A DNA stretch of 5,279 bases from the NCBI GenBank assembly GCA_964569425.1, contig CAZMVD010000191.1, positions 1 through 5,279 on the forward strand, written 5' to 3'. Below are positions 5,222-5,279 of this stretch, piece after piece (position 1 is the first letter of the stretch; each line of letters opens with the position of its first letter). Below the pieces are notes generated by a model that did not search any database, was not told where the DNA came from, and worked only from the letters and a program-made list of their open reading frames with translations. The position numbers were made by a program, and so were the translations under genes. The stretch is from JACQXM01 sp964569425 (GTDB lineage Bacteria > Planctomycetota > Phycisphaerae > UBA1845).

Positions 5222-5278
5222 GGGGGAGGGTTGGGGGAGGGGTGGGGAGGATGGGGCTTTTTTGGGGGCTGGTGGGGG
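5222..5278 (+). other. G-tract region with G-quadruplex potential
   Basis: The plus strand has runs of four or five Gs at 5222-5226, 5233-5237, 5239-5242, 5244-5247, 5253-5256, 5264-5268 and 5274-5278, mostly separated by 1 to 7 bases, with almost no C. Four adjacent runs satisfy the usual quadruplex pattern. It lies at the window edge, and in a draft assembly such low-complexity sequence may also reflect a contig end. Confidence 0.6.
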
Positions 5279-5279
5279 T

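Larger units (their letters stand above)
4675..5279. other. Gene-free region upstream of the operon
   Basis: These 605 bases contain no gene I can support. They hold, from left to right, the leader and promoter candidate, an AT-rich island with a possible dispersed element (4956..4985), a GC hairpin (5027..5043), a heptamer repeat (5109..5182) and a G-tract tail (5222..5278). Open frames on both strands are Arg/Gly/Pro-rich, overlap the repeats and lack family signatures. Any gene upstream of the operon lies beyond the right edge. Confidence 0.65.

Overview
The window is GC-rich bacterial DNA carrying one compact operon of type II (dissociated) fatty-acid or polyketide-like enzymes. All genes, including a tRNA at the left end, lie on the minus strand. 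The most likely source is an uncultured member of the Planctomycetota. This rests on my recollection of the gene set and order, on the ACP shape, and on an intergenic element (4956..4985) that I associate with that phylum. No taxonomic marker was searched. A run of ten Ns at 2435..2444 shows that this is a scaffolded draft assembly.

In transcription order (right to left) the layout is: a 605-bp gene-free stretch (4675..5279) with a G-tract tail, a heptamer repeat and a candidate promoter (4738..4766); a FabZ-type dehydratase (4156..4674); an unusually long acyl carrier protein (3732..4124); a 166-bp spacer with two candidate hairpins; a second FabZ-type dehydratase starting at GTG (3056..3565); a ketosynthase-fold protein that has lost all its catalytic residues (1742..3059, interrupted by the N gap); and an intact FabF-type ketosynthase starting at GTG (433..1737). 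After a 314-bp spacer comes an initiator tRNA-fMet gene (46..118) with its own promoter-like sequence.

The genes fit one pathway. The ACP carries the growing chain. The intact ketosynthase and its inactive partner probably form a heterodimer of the KS/chain-length-factor kind and perform the condensation. The two hot-dog dehydratases remove water from 3-hydroxyacyl-ACP intermediates. No ketoreductase, enoyl reductase, acyltransferase or thioesterase is visible, so these must come from elsewhere, probably from housekeeping fatty-acid synthesis. An inactive KS partner, two dehydratases and no enoyl reductase are more suggestive of a specialised lipid or polyene-like product than of a duplicate housekeeping fatty-acid set. 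The product cannot be read from the sequence.
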